Below, piece after piece: positions 8,544-17,072 of a stretch of 64,000 bases of DNA. The first letter of the stretch is position 1, and every line of letters starts with the position of its first letter. The notes under the pieces are model-generated. The model was not told the DNA's origin, searched no databases, and was given only the letters and a program-made list of their open reading frames with translations. This DNA is from an uncultured Oscillospiraceae bacterium (lineage in GTDB: Bacteria > Bacillota > Clostridia > Oscillospirales > Oscillospiraceae). The stretch is taken from the NCBI GenBank assembly GCA_947625045.1, contig CANQMW010000001.1, forward strand, positions 62,001-126,000, in the 5' to 3' direction. The position numbers were made by a program, and so were the translations under genes.

Positions 8544-9187
8544 TTTTTCTCTCCGTCGTCCAGCTGGGCCAGGTGATAGGTGAGGACAAGAAGGCTGTCG
8601 GAGAAGTGGATGCTCTCCACCAGGGGGCCGTCCTCGCCCACCTCCAGCTCAGTGTTGGTAAAGTTCCAGATGGCGCGGATGCCCGCCGCCACCAGGGTGT
8701 CGGTCAGCTCCTGGGCCACGTGCCGGGGCACGGTGAGGATGGCGATGTCCACCTTATGCTCCCGCACGAAGGCGCCCAGGTCCTTCACGTCGTAGATGGG
8801 GAAACCATCGATGTCCGTGCCGATGACGGCCGGGTCCACGTCGAAGGCGCCCAGGAAGGAGTAACCCTCGATGATGAAGTCGAAGTTCTGCACCAGGGCG
8901 GTGCCCAGGTTGCCGGCGCCCACCAAAATGGCGGAGTAGCCTCGGTAGGTGCCCAATATCTGGCCTATCTCCTTGCGCAGGGAGTCGATGTTGTAGCCGT
9001 AGCCCTGCTGCCCGAACTCGCCGAAGCAGGAGAAGTCCTGCCGTATCTGGGAGGGGGTGAGCCCCATCTGGCGGCCCAGTTTGTCCGAGGATATGCGCTC
9101 CTCGCCCTTGCTGGCCAGGTCGTCCAGCTTTCGCAGATACCGAGGGAGCCGGCGGATCACGTTGTTGGAAACATTGGTCCTTTTCAC
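8540..9187 (-). CDS. rex: Redox-sensing transcriptional repressor Rex
   Basis: A 215-aa NADH/NAD+-sensing repressor that derepresses fermentation and anaerobic genes when NADH rises. The winged helix begins right at the start ('NVSNNVIRRLPRYLR'), and the Rossmann loop 'GAGNLG' is at 90-95. A longer frame begins at 9229, but AAGGAGG at 9195-9201 sits 7 bp before GTG 9187, and family members start with K-R-T/P-x-V-S, so GTG 9187 is chosen. First gene of rex-mnmE-SDR, divergent from holB. Confidence 0.95.
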   Translation of the reverse strand: MKRTNVSNNVIRRLPRYLRKLDDLASKGEERISSDKLGRQMGLTPSQIRQDFSCFGEFGQQGYGYNIDSLRKEIGQILGTYRGYSAILVGAGNLGTALVQNFDFIIEGYSFLGAFDVDPAVIGTDIDGFPIYDVKDLGAFVREHKVDIAILTVPRHVAQELTDTLVAAGIRAIWNFTNTELEVGEDGPLVESIHFSDSLLVLTYHLAQLDDGEKK

Positions 9188-9251
9188 GTCCTGCCTCCTT
9201 GTAACATTCACAGCCGTATAATGGTACAAAATGCAATCCTGTTATACCGAA

Positions 9252-9271
9252 TTTACCACATTTTTGGTAAA
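9252..9271. promoter_or_regulatory. Inverted repeat in the rex-holB divergent region
   Basis: TTTACC and GGTAAA (9252-9257 / 9266-9271) flank an 8-bp AT-rich spacer in the rex upstream region. It is not the canonical Rex site, so a different regulator or chance is possible. Confidence 0.35.
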
Positions 9272-9284
9272 GTTGCAAATGTTA

Positions 9285-9314
9285 TTGTAAGCTGGCGCGA
9301 AAATATGCTATAAT
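9285..9314 (+). promoter_or_regulatory. Promoter of holB-ricT
   Basis: TTGTAA at 9285-9290, 18-bp spacer, TATAAT at 9309-9314. The -10 overlaps ATG 9313, which therefore cannot be the holB start. Confidence 0.65.
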
Positions 9315-9375
9315 GCCTATATTACAGCCGGGCGGGGTAAGCATAATAGACAAAACCCCGGGGCGGAAACGGACG

Positions 9376-10149
9376 ATGATGGCGGAAAGACGACTCTCCC
9401 ACGCGTATATGCTGCTGGGGCCCGCGGGCGAGGCCCGGGACAGCGCGGCCCGGCGCCTGGCGGCTGCCCTTTTGTGCGGCCAGGCGGAGCCCCCCTGCGG
9501 GGTATGCCGGGACTGCCGCAAGGTCCTCTCCGGCGTCCACCCGGACGTGGCCCTGGTGACCCGGGAGCAGGGGGAGAAGGGCCCAAAGCAGGATATCACC
9601 GTGGGCCAGATACGGGCCATGACGGCGGACGCCGTGCTGGCCCCCAACGAGGCGGCCCGGAAGGTGTACGTCATCTCCCCGGCGGACAGGATGAACCAAC
9701 AGGCCCAGAACGCCCTTTTGAAGGCCCTGGAGGACCCTCCCGGCCACGCCTGCTTCATCCTCTGCGCCGCGGCGCCCGACGCGCTGCTGTCCACGGTCCG
9801 GTCCCGGTGCGTCCGGGCGGAGATGGAGGCGGAGCGGGATGCGCGGCAGGAGGGCATATCGGAACTGGCCCGGGCCTATCTGCAGGCCGCGGCCGGCGGC
9901 GACCCCTGCCAGGTGGCGCTGGCCTGCATGAGCCGGGCGGGGCTTAACCGGGAGGACACGGAGGCCTTCGCCGACCAGGTGAAGAGCGCCATATGCGACA
10001 TTCTCTGCGGCCGGGCGGGGGACATGGGCCTGGACAGGGCGCGGCTCATGAAGCTGGACGCGCTCATGGACAAGACGACGGACTACCTGCGGCACAATGT
10101 GCAGCCGAAGCAGATCTTCGGCATGCTGGCCGCGGAGACATTGAGGTAA
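9376..10149 (+). CDS. holB: DNA polymerase III delta' subunit (clamp-loader)
   Basis: About 257 aa. Part of the clamp loader that opens the sliding clamp. The conserved start 'RLSHAYMLLGPAG' is followed by a degenerate P-loop (no Lys-Thr), as expected for a non-ATP-hydrolysing delta'. A zinc site 'CGVCRDC', the segment 'NALLKALEDPP' and the 'SRC' motif follow. The open frame begins at 9313, but that ATG lies in the -10 box; ATG 9376 or 9379 fits the family. It is followed by ricT 7 bp later, the classical Bacillota order. Confidence 0.9.
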   Translation: MMAERRLSHAYMLLGPAGEARDSAARRLAAALLCGQAEPPCGVCRDCRKVLSGVHPDVALVTREQGEKGPKQDITVGQIRAMTADAVLAPNEAARKVYVISPADRMNQQAQNALLKALEDPPGHACFILCAAAPDALLSTVRSRCVRAEMEAERDARQEGISELARAYLQAAAGGDPCQVALACMSRAGLNREDTEAFADQVKSAICDILCGRAGDMGLDRARLMKLDALMDKTTDYLRHNVQPKQIFGMLAAETLR

Positions 10150-10156
10150 GGATACA

Positions 10157-11428
10157 ATGACAGAAGTTGTGAGCATCAAATTCCGCAACCGGGGCAAGAG
10201 CTATTACTTTGACCCCGCGGGCATGGAATTCAAGATCGGCGACAAGGCCGTGGTGGAGACCAGCAAGGGCCTGGAGATCGGCACGGTGGTCCAGGCCAAC
10301 CGCCAGATCGAGGACGAGCAGGTGGTCGCTCCCCTGCGCCCGGTGGCCCGGGCCGCCACGGAGGACGACCTGCGCATCGAGGAGCTGTGCAGGACCCGGG
10401 AGCGGGAGGCCTACGTCATCGGCAAGGAGAAGATCGCCGCTCACGGCCTGGATATGAAGCTGGTAGACGTGGAGTGCTCCTTCGAGGGCAACAAGATCAT
10501 CTTCTTCTTTTCCAGCGACGGCCGGGTGGACTTCCGGGAGCTGGTAAAGGACCTGGCGGGGGTGTTCCGCACCCGCATCGAACTCAGACAGATCGGCGTC
10601 CGGGACGAGGCCCGGATGCTGGGGGGCTTGGGCATATGCGGCCAGCCCTTCTGCTGCGGCACCTTCATGGACGAGTTCAAGCCCGTGTCCACCAAGATGG
10701 CGAAGGTGCAGAACCTGAGCCTGAACCCCGCCAAGATATCCGGCTGCTGCGGCCGGCTCATGTGCTGCCTGCGCTATGAGCAGCCGGCCTATGAGGAACT
10801 GGTGAAGAACGTGCCCAAGACCGGCGCCTTCGTGGAGACGCCGGACGGTTACGGCAACGTGAACCAGGTGAACATCCTGCGCCAGACGGTGCGGGTGAAG
10901 CTGGATGGGGAGGGGGACGACGCCTACCGCCAGTATGACGCCGAGGACGTGGCCGTGGTGCCCGGGGGCCGGCCCCGGGACGGCAGCCAGCCGCCCCATG
11001 TGCTGGTGGTCCGGCCCAAGAAGGTCCAGGAGCCGGAGGAGGAGACGGACCCCTGGGAGATCCCGGAGCTTCTCATCACCACCCCGGCCGAGGAGGCGGC
11101 CAAGCCCGCCATCCAGAGCGAGCAGCCCGACAAGCCCCGGCCCATCCGGCGGGAGGACAAGCCGGCGGAGCAGGGCAAGGGCCGTCAGGGCCGCCGTCAG
11201 CGCTATGGCAACAGGCAAAAAGGCGAGCGGTCCTCCGCCGAGGCCCGGTCTGAGGCCCAGCAGGCCCGGAAGGGGAACCGCCCCAAGGGACCCCGGCCCA
11301 AGGCCGACGGTCAGACCCCCCAGGAGCAGTCCCAGAAGGCCCGCAGCAAGAACTACTACGGCCGCCGCCGGCCCTATAACCGCCGCCCCAGGAACGAGGG
11401 CGGCAGCCAGCCCAAGGGCGAGGGCTGA
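10157..11428 (+). CDS. ricT: RicT/YaaT (PSP1 domain) with long basic tail
   Basis: A 423-aa protein. Residues 1-275 are the PSP1-C domain, with the cysteines that bind Fe-S in the RicA-RicF-RicT (Y) complex: Cys161, 166, 167, 197, 198, 203 and 204. That complex affects RNase Y-dependent mRNA processing in Bacillus. Residues about 285-423 form a low-complexity tail rich in Lys, Arg, Gln, Gly and Pro, ending 'YYGRRRPYNRRPRN', which the roughly 275-aa Bacillus protein lacks. The tail looks disordered and RNA-binding. In an operon with holB, ended by a strong terminator. Confidence 0.92.
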   Translation: MTEVVSIKFRNRGKSYYFDPAGMEFKIGDKAVVETSKGLEIGTVVQANRQIEDEQVVAPLRPVARAATEDDLRIEELCRTREREAYVIGKEKIAAHGLDMKLVDVECSFEGNKIIFFFSSDGRVDFRELVKDLAGVFRTRIELRQIGVRDEARMLGGLGICGQPFCCGTFMDEFKPVSTKMAKVQNLSLNPAKISGCCGRLMCCLRYEQPAYEELVKNVPKTGAFVETPDGYGNVNQVNILRQTVRVKLDGEGDDAYRQYDAEDVAVVPGGRPRDGSQPPHVLVVRPKKVQEPEEETDPWEIPELLITTPAEEAAKPAIQSEQPDKPRPIRREDKPAEQGKGRQGRRQRYGNRQKGERSSAEARSEAQQARKGNRPKGPRPKADGQTPQEQSQKARSKNYYGRRRPYNRRPRNEGGSQPKGEG

Positions 11429-11440
11429 ATTTTGACACAA

Positions 11441-11477
11441 AAAACACCGCCGCGGATGGCCGCGGCGGTGTTTTTTA
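11441..11477. terminator. Bidirectional terminator ricT / ATP-grasp gene
   Basis: A 13-bp perfect stem (11443-11455 / 11460-11472) with A6 before and T6 after, placed between convergent genes. Confidence 0.9.
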
Positions 11478-11486
11478 TTTACATAA

Positions 11487-12677
11487 TTATTTCAGTTTGA
11501 ACGCGGCGCGCATGAAGGCGTCCATGTCCTTCTTGGCGTCAAAGCAGGCGATGGTCACCTGGTTGCCCATGACCCCCGCCAGGGCGTCGGGCATGCGGGT
11601 AAAGAGCCGCACGTTGTCCGCGTACTTTTCCCCCAGCTCCTCGTGGGTCAGGGCGTATTCGCACTCGTCCCGGCGGCCGGTGTAGACGCAGTAGCTCTTG
11701 GGCCCGTCGTAGCTGTGGCGGCACTCATCGAAGGCCACCATGTCGGCCCATATCTGATATACGTCGGCGCTTTGGGAGAAGTTCAGCATGTCGGGGGTGT
11801 AGCCCCCGGCGGGGCGCATGTTCACCTCCAGGGCCACGATGTCGCCCTTTTTGCCCAGCCCCGCCTTATCGGCGGTGAGGCGGAAGAACTCCAGGTGGAA
11901 GAACCGGCTGGAGGCGCCGAAGGCTTTGAGTGTCGCCTTCCCGGCGGCCTCCACCTCGGGGGGCACCTTCTTGTTTACATAATACGAGCAGGGCGTGTGC
12001 TCGTTGGCCATGTCCATGATAGAATCGGGGGAGATGTGGCTGGCGGCGAAGAGGACCTGGCCCTTGGAGTCGCACACCCCGTCGTAGGTAGTGACCTCGC
12101 CGGGGACGAACTCCTCCATGAGGTAGGCCACGTTCGGCTTTTCGGCGAAGAAGGCCTTTACATCGTCGTCGCTCTTCAGCTTATAGGTGGCGGCGGCGCC
12201 CACGCCGTTGTCCGGCTTCACCACCACGGGGTAGCCCACCTTCTTGGTAAACTTCAGCGCCTTCGCAAGGTCCGTCACCGGCAGATACCGGGCGGCGGGG
12301 ACCCCGGCCTTTTTGTAATACTCCTTCATGAGGGTCTTGCTCTTGAACTTGGCGATCTGGTCGGCTTTAAGGCCCGTGGTCACGTTGAACTCGGTGCGCA
12401 GGCGGGCGTCCTGCTCCAGCCAGTACTCGTTGTTGGACTCGATCCAGTCGATCTTCCCGTGGCGGTAGGAGAAGTAGGCCACGGCCTTGAACACTTGGTC
12501 GTAGTTCTCCAGGGTGTCCACCTTGTAGTACTCGGTGAGGGAGCCCTGCAGCTCCGGGTGCAGGTCCTCGTAGGGGCAGTCGCCGATGCCCAGCACGTTG
12601 ACGCCGTTGTCCGCCAAGCGCATGCAGAAGTACCGGTAGGCCACCGGGAAGTTGGGAGAGATGAAGACAAAATTCAT
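11487..12677 (-). CDS. ATP-grasp carboxylate-amine ligase-like protein
   Basis: A 396-aa ATP-grasp enzyme. The pre-ATP-grasp domain occupies about 1-110. The ATP-binding lid strand is 'GYPVVVKPDNGVGAAATYK' near residues 145-165, the adenine/Mg strand is 'YLMEEFVPG', and the Mg-binding 'ALEVNMRPAGG' is near 285-295. Such enzymes join a carboxylate to an amine or thiol through an acyl phosphate. The substrate is unknown, and no peptide or precursor gene lies nearby. Monocistronic, with its own promoter divergent from the isochorismatase gene. Confidence 0.82.
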   Translation of the reverse strand: MNFVFISPNFPVAYRYFCMRLADNGVNVLGIGDCPYEDLHPELQGSLTEYYKVDTLENYDQVFKAVAYFSYRHGKIDWIESNNEYWLEQDARLRTEFNVTTGLKADQIAKFKSKTLMKEYYKKAGVPAARYLPVTDLAKALKFTKKVGYPVVVKPDNGVGAAATYKLKSDDDVKAFFAEKPNVAYLMEEFVPGEVTTYDGVCDSKGQVLFAASHISPDSIMDMANEHTPCSYYVNKKVPPEVEAAGKATLKAFGASSRFFHLEFFRLTADKAGLGKKGDIVALEVNMRPAGGYTPDMLNFSQSADVYQIWADMVAFDECRHSYDGPKSYCVYTGRRDECEYALTHEELGEKYADNVRLFTRMPDALAGVMGNQVTIACFDAKKDMDAFMRAAFKLK

Positions 12678-12714
12678 AGCGGTTCTCTTTTCTTTATTGA
12701 TTTAAGGTTTTAAC

Positions 12715-12743
12715 ATTATACAGCATACCGCTCCGGAATGCAA
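12715..12743 (-). promoter_or_regulatory. Promoter of the ATP-grasp gene
   Basis: On the minus strand TTGCAT (12738-12743), 17-bp spacer, TATAAT (12715-12720). Confidence 0.7.
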
Positions 12744-12748
12744 GAGCA

Positions 12749-12777
12749 TTGACAGCGGCCGCCCAAACGGCTACAAT
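12749..12777 (+). promoter_or_regulatory. Promoter of the isochorismatase-family gene
   Basis: TTGACA at 12749-12754, 17-bp spacer, TACAAT at 12772-12777. It is back-to-back with the minus-strand promoter, 5 bp apart at the -35 boxes. Confidence 0.75.
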
Positions 12778-12797
12778 GGCCCAAAGGAGATGAGCCT

Positions 12798-13319
12798 ATG
12801 CGTAAGATACTGCTTGTCATCGACATGCAAAACGATTTCATCAACGGCTCCCTGGGCACACAGGAGGCGGAGGCCATCGTGGACAAGGTGGTCGGGGAGA
12901 TAGAGAAATACCCCCGTGAAGATGTGTTCGCTACCCGGGACACCCATCCTGAGAACTACCTGGATACCCAGGAGGGGCGGAACCTGCCCGTGGTCCACTG
13001 CGTGAAGGGCACCTACGGCTGGCAGCTGAACGAGAAGATCGCCGCGGCCCTGGGGGACGCGGAGGTCATCGACAAGCCCACCTTCGGCTCCGTTGTGCTG
13101 GCGGAGAAGCTGGCGGACATGGCGAAGGCCGAGCCCCTGGAGATCACCCTGGTGGGACTTTGCACCGACATATGTGTGGCGTCCAACGCCCTGCTCATCA
13201 AGGCGTATCTGCCGGAGACGCCGTTGAAGGTCATCGCGGACTGCTGCGCCGGCGTGACGCCCCAGAGCCACTCCGCCGCCCTGCAGACCATGCGGATGTG
13301 CCAGGTGGCGGTGCTGTAA
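12798..13319 (+). CDS. Isochorismatase-family cysteine hydrolase (nicotinamidase-like)
   Basis: A 173-aa single-domain hydrolase. The catalytic set is visible: Asp9 in 'VIDMQNDF', Lys93 in 'DKPTFGS' and nucleophile Cys126 in 'GLCTDICV'. His50 and Asp48 in 'RDTH' suit the metal site of nicotinamidases (PncA), which turn nicotinamide into nicotinate in NAD salvage. The family also hydrolyses other amides, so the exact substrate is unproven. AAAGGAGATG precedes ATG 12798. Followed by a terminator facing the BMP gene. Confidence 0.87.
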   Translation: MRKILLVIDMQNDFINGSLGTQEAEAIVDKVVGEIEKYPREDVFATRDTHPENYLDTQEGRNLPVVHCVKGTYGWQLNEKIAAALGDAEVIDKPTFGSVVLAEKLADMAKAEPLEITLVGLCTDICVASNALLIKAYLPETPLKVIADCCAGVTPQSHSAALQTMRMCQVAVL

Positions 13320-13339
13320 GGGAAGAGGTACATATGGAA

Positions 13340-13370
13340 CGGGACGCGCTGTCTGCGCGTCCCGGTTTCG
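13340..13370. terminator. Terminator between convergent genes
   Basis: A 10-bp GC-rich stem (13340-13349 / 13355-13364) with a T-rich flank between the isochorismatase gene and the minus-strand BMP gene. Confidence 0.7.
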
Positions 13371-13387
13371 TTATAAAAGGAGAGAGC

Positions 13388-14383
13388 TTACCTCGTGGTG
13401 TTCACGACGATCTCGCCGTCGATGATGGCCTCGGCCACCTGGGCCACCTCTTCCTTCAGCTCGTCGGTGATCTGCTGGGGGGCATCCTCGTCGCCATAGC
13501 CGATGCCAACGTAGCCGGTGGACATGTCCGCCACCCAGGTGGTGCCCCAGCGGGAGTCGTCCCCGTCCAGAAGCTCGGTGACGGCGGCGTAGATGGAGTC
13601 GCCTATCTCCTTTTTCATGGAGCAGATGATCACGTCGGGGTCTATGTACTTCTGGTCGGAGTCCACGCCGATGGCGTAGAAGTGGTGCTCCGCGGCGGCT
13701 TTGAACACCCCCTGGCCGGTGGTGGAGGCGACCTGGAAGATCACGTCCGCGCCCTTGTCCAGCAGGGCCAGGGCGCATTTTTCGCCCACGGCGGGGTCGG
13801 TGTAGGTGTTGGCGTAGTTCTTCACCACCTCGGTGGTGGTCTCGTAGGTGTCGGCGAAGTACTGGGCGCCCTGCTCATAGCCCACGATGAAGTCGTTGAC
13901 GGTGTCGTCGTTGTCACCGCCAACCACGCCGATGATGCCGCTCTCGCTCATGTAGGCGGCGATGTACCCGGCCAGGAAGGAGCCCTCGTTCTGGGCGTAG
14001 GTGATATTCAGCACGTTCTCCACGGGCTCAGAAGTGGCGCTGTCCACCCATATCCACTTCACGTCGGGATAGGTGGGGGCGATGGACTCGATGTCGTAAA
14101 ACTCCCAGCCCACGCATATGACCACGTCCGCCTGATCGGCGGCGTTGCGCATCTGGATGGCGTGGCCCTCGCCGTTGCACTCGATGGTGATGGGCTCCAC
14201 GCCGCCGCCGTCAGCCAGGCGGTCCAGGCCCTCCCTGGCGGAGTCATAGAAGCCGCGGTCGCCGAAACTGTCCGCCACCACCAGCGCCACCTTCAGGGGC
14301 TTGTCGGCGGCCAGGGCGGGCGCGCTCATAAGGCCGCAGAACATCAGCGCGGCCAGCAGAAAGCATATGATACGTCTATTCAT
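13388..14383 (-). CDS. BMP-family ABC substrate-binding protein (orphan)
   Basis: A 331-aa secreted binding protein of the basic membrane protein (PnrA/BMP) family, whose members usually bind purine nucleosides. A signal peptide with cut near 'PALA|AD' spans residues 1-25; there is no lipobox cysteine at the cut. Family segments 'VALVVADSFGDRGFYDSA', 'GVDSDQ' and 'AIIDGEIVVN' are present. No permease or ATPase genes adjoin it, so it must work with a transporter elsewhere or as a sensor. Confidence 0.88.
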   Translation of the reverse strand: MNRRIICFLLAALMFCGLMSAPALAADKPLKVALVVADSFGDRGFYDSAREGLDRLADGGGVEPITIECNGEGHAIQMRNAADQADVVICVGWEFYDIESIAPTYPDVKWIWVDSATSEPVENVLNITYAQNEGSFLAGYIAAYMSESGIIGVVGGDNDDTVNDFIVGYEQGAQYFADTYETTTEVVKNYANTYTDPAVGEKCALALLDKGADVIFQVASTTGQGVFKAAAEHHFYAIGVDSDQKYIDPDVIICSMKKEIGDSIYAAVTELLDGDDSRWGTTWVADMSTGYVGIGYGDEDAPQQITDELKEEVAQVAEAIIDGEIVVNTTR

Positions 14384-14434
14384 GGGGCATTACCTCTCGT
14401 TCAATGATATGGCAAACGGCCAAAAACCACGCCT

Positions 14435-14463
14435 ATTATAATGACAGTTGCCCCGGATTGCAA
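14435..14463 (-). promoter_or_regulatory. Promoter of the BMP gene
   Basis: On the minus strand TTGCAA (14458-14463), 17-bp spacer, TATAAT (14435-14440). Confidence 0.7.
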
Positions 14464-14512
14464 GTGTTGGGAATTTTTGTCAGAAACTTTAGAAAATTTT
14501 TCATATTTTTTG

Positions 14513-14542
14513 TTGAAATTATCCAGCTCGTTGTTGTATAAT
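14513..14542 (+). promoter_or_regulatory. Promoter of the flavodoxin-fold gene
   Basis: TTGAAA at 14513-14518, 18-bp spacer, TATAAT at 14537-14542, 32 bp before the start codon. Confidence 0.7.
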
Positions 14543-14573
14543 CAAACTATCAAAGAAAAGGAGGGGTCACCGT

Positions 14574-15158
14574 ATGAGACAGATCCTTTTGGTGGACTGC
14601 TGTGTGCGGCGGGAGGAATCCCGCACGGCGCGGCTGGCGCGGGCCTTCGTGGAGGGCCTGGACCAGGAGCGGTTCTCCGTCAGCGTGGTAAGGCCGGACG
14701 AGGAGCGGATGCGGCCCATGGACGGCGCGCTCCTCCGGGAGCGGGACAGGCTGCTGGCTGAGGGGGCCTTGGACAGGCCCCGGTTCGACTATGCCCACCA
14801 GTTCGCCGCGGCGGAATACGTTGTGTTCGCCGCGCCCTTCTGGGATATGAGCTTTCCCGCGTTTTTGAAGGTCTACATCGAGAACATCAGCGTGGAGGGC
14901 ATAACCTTCCGCTCTACCGAGACAGGCCTGGAGGGCCTGTGCAAGGGGAAGAAGCTGATCCTGCTGACAACCCGGGGCGGCTTTTACGGCGGCACGGACA
15001 TGGACCAGGGCAGCGCTTATCTGAAGGCCCTGAAGGAATTTTACGGCTTCGGCGAGTTCCTATGCGTGGCCGCCGAGGGCCTGGACACGGGCGTGGACCC
15101 GGAGCCCCTGGTGGCGAAGGCGGAGGCGGAGGCGAGAGCCCTGGCGGAGAGCCTCTGA
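14574..15158 (+). CDS. NAD(P)H-dependent flavodoxin-fold oxidoreductase
   Basis: A 194-aa protein of the flavodoxin-like/azoreductase group that uses FMN to reduce quinones or other acceptors. Seen are the N-terminal strand 'ILLVDCCVRREESRTARLA' (phosphate-binding loop), 'FAAPFWDMSFPAFLKVYI' near 80-97 (FMN isoalloxazine loop, as in AcpD/azoreductases) and 'LTTRGGFY' near 131. AAAGGAGG before ATG 14574 fixes the start. Single gene with its own promoter and terminator. Acceptor unknown. Confidence 0.85.
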   Translation: MRQILLVDCCVRREESRTARLARAFVEGLDQERFSVSVVRPDEERMRPMDGALLRERDRLLAEGALDRPRFDYAHQFAAAEYVVFAAPFWDMSFPAFLKVYIENISVEGITFRSTETGLEGLCKGKKLILLTTRGGFYGGTDMDQGSAYLKALKEFYGFGEFLCVAAEGLDTGVDPEPLVAKAEAEARALAESL

Positions 15159-15175
15159 GAACGGAATAAGGCGAA

Positions 15176-15210
15176 TGGCCCTGGAAACGCGGTTTCCGGG
15201 GCTATTTTTT
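15176..15210 (+). terminator. Terminator of the oxidoreductase gene
   Basis: A 13-bp stem (15176-15188 / 15192-15204) followed by T6. Confidence 0.85.
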
Positions 15211-15285
15211 GTCAAAAAGGGGTCACTATGGAGATTGTCAAAAAAATGGGGGCCGGCGGTTTCTCCCTTTTGTGATAAAGTGACA

Positions 15286-15325
15286 TTGACAATCACTAAT
15301 GTAACGAATTAAAATATTGTATAAT
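15286..15325 (+). promoter_or_regulatory. Promoter of the opp operon
   Basis: TTGACA at 15286-15291, 18-bp spacer, TAAAAT at 15310-15315. A better-looking TATAAT at 15320-15325 has no -35 at proper distance. Confidence 0.6.
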
Positions 15326-15369
15326 TAGCGGATGAAAGCCCGCTGCATATTTCAATTGGAGGAAAGACA

Positions 15370-16992
15370 ATGAAGAAGTTTATCGCGCTCGTTATGGCTC
15401 TGGCGATGGCCCTGTCCATGGGCATCCCGGCCATGGCTGCTGAGGGTGCGGAGCTGAGCGTCATGGTGGAGACCCCCGTGATGAGCCTGGACCCCCAGAT
15501 CGCCACCGACGGCACCTCCTTCGAGGTCATCGCCGACTACACCGACGGCCTGACCCAGATGGACGCCGAGGGCGGCGCTATCCCCGCTATCGCTGAGAGC
15601 TGGGATATCTCCGACGACGGCACCGTTTACACCTTCCATCTGCGTGACGACGCCGTTTGGAGCAACGGCGAGCCCGTCACCGCCGCCGACTTCGTGTTCG
15701 GCTGGCAGCGCGCCGTGGACCCCGCCAACGCCTCTGAGTACTCCTACATGCTCAGCGACATCGGCCAGGTCGTCAACGCCGCCGAGATCATCGCCGGCGA
15801 AAAGGACGTGTCCGAGCTGGGCGCCAAGGCCATCGACGACAAGACCCTGGAAGTGACCCTGAACGTTCCCGTCAGCTACTTCCTGAGCCTGATGTACTTC
15901 CCCACCTACTATCCCGTGAACCAGGCCTTCTATGAGTCCGTGGGCGACACCTTCGGCACCAGCCCCGAGACCGTGCTGTCCAACGGCGCGTTCATCATGG
16001 ACACCTATGAGCCCGCCGCCACCGCGTTCCATCTGACCAAGAACCCCGACTACTACGACGCCGACAAGATCCAGCTGGCCGGCCTGAGCTATCAGGTCAT
16101 CCAGGACTCCCAGCAGGCGCTCATGAGCTTCCAGACCGGCGCTCTTGACACCGTCCTGGTGGGCGGCGAGCAGGTGGAGCAGGTCAAGGACGACCCCCAG
16201 TTCCTGACTGTGGGCGCCGGCTACCTGTGGTATGTCAGCCCCAACATCAAGGACGTGCCTGAGCTGGCCAACCTGAACATCCGCATGGCCCTTACTTACG
16301 CCATCAACCGCGCCGACATCGCCGAGAGCGTGCTGATGGACGGCTCCATCCCCACCTACACCGCCGTGCCTCTGCAGTTCGCCACCGGCCCCGACGGCTC
16401 CGACTTCTCCGCTGACCAGACCATGTTCGCCGACTACTGCGCCGACGACGCCGCCAAGGCTGCCGAGTACTGGGCTGCCGGCCTGGAGGAACTGGGCATC
16501 GACTCCCTGGAGCTGGATATGATCGTGGACGCGGACGATGAGCCTCAGAAGGTCGCCCCCGTGCTGAAGGAGCAGTGGGAGACCACCCTGCCCGGCCTGA
16601 CCGTGAACCTGACCATCGAGCCCAAGAAGCAGCGTGTTGAGGACATGCAGAACGGCGACTTTGAGCTTGGTCTGACCCGCTGGGGCCCCGACTATGCCGA
16701 CCCCATGACCTATCTGGGCATGTGGATCACCGACAACGCCAACAACTACGGCTTCTGGAGCAGCGAAGAGTATGACGCCATCATCGCCGACTGCACCACC
16801 GGTGACCTCTGCACCGACCCCGAGGGCCGGTGGGCCGCCCTGTATGACGCCGAGGAGCTGGTCATGGCCGATGCCGTGATCTTCCCCCTGTACACCAAGG
16901 CCAACGCCGAGATGATCTCCTCCGCCGTCACCGGCATCGAGCATCACCCCTGCGCTCTGAACCGCGTGTTCAAGAACGTGGTCAAGGGCTGA
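15370..16992 (+). CDS. oppA: Oligopeptide ABC transporter, substrate-binding protein
   Basis: A 540-aa extracytoplasmic binding protein of the OppA/DppA (SBP_bac_5) family, first gene of the oppABCDF operon. The signal peptide (1-23) ends 'AMA|AEG'. It has no lipobox cysteine, although monoderm binding proteins are usually lipoproteins. The family segments 'SLDPQIATDGTSFEV', 'LRDDAVWSNGEPVTAADFVF' and 'RWGPDYADPMTYLG' are typical of peptide binders. AATTGGAGGAAAG gives the ribosome site. The hairpin after the gene probably lets it be expressed above the permeases. Confidence 0.92.
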   Translation: MKKFIALVMALAMALSMGIPAMAAEGAELSVMVETPVMSLDPQIATDGTSFEVIADYTDGLTQMDAEGGAIPAIAESWDISDDGTVYTFHLRDDAVWSNGEPVTAADFVFGWQRAVDPANASEYSYMLSDIGQVVNAAEIIAGEKDVSELGAKAIDDKTLEVTLNVPVSYFLSLMYFPTYYPVNQAFYESVGDTFGTSPETVLSNGAFIMDTYEPAATAFHLTKNPDYYDADKIQLAGLSYQVIQDSQQALMSFQTGALDTVLVGGEQVEQVKDDPQFLTVGAGYLWYVSPNIKDVPELANLNIRMALTYAINRADIAESVLMDGSIPTYTAVPLQFATGPDGSDFSADQTMFADYCADDAAKAAEYWAAGLEELGIDSLELDMIVDADDEPQKVAPVLKEQWETTLPGLTVNLTIEPKKQRVEDMQNGDFELGLTRWGPDYADPMTYLGMWITDNANNYGFWSSEEYDAIIADCTTGDLCTDPEGRWAALYDAEELVMADAVIFPLYTKANAEMISSAVTGIEHHPCALNRVFKNVVKG

Positions 16993-17016
16993 GACCTGAC
17001 CTAAAGCATTGACTCT

Positions 17017-17052
17017 GGCCGCGCCGAAGCGCAAAACTTTGGCGCGGCCTTT
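17017..17052 (+). terminator. Attenuating hairpin between oppA and oppB
   Basis: A perfect 9-bp GC stem (17017-17025 / 17041-17049) followed by TTT, inside the operon 24 bp before oppB. It may act as a leaky terminator or 3'-stabilising structure that raises oppA relative to the downstream genes. Confidence 0.6.
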
Positions 17053-17072
17053 CCATTATCGAGGAGGCTACC

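Noticed and set aside
9195-9300. A canonical Rex operator upstream of rex
   Set aside because: No TTGTGA/TCACAA-type palindrome of good quality is present; the TTTACC/GGTAAA dyad does not match.
9313-9375. ATG 9313 as the start of holB
   Set aside because: This ATG overlaps the TATAAT box of the only good promoter, and the family start aligns with ATG 9376/9379.
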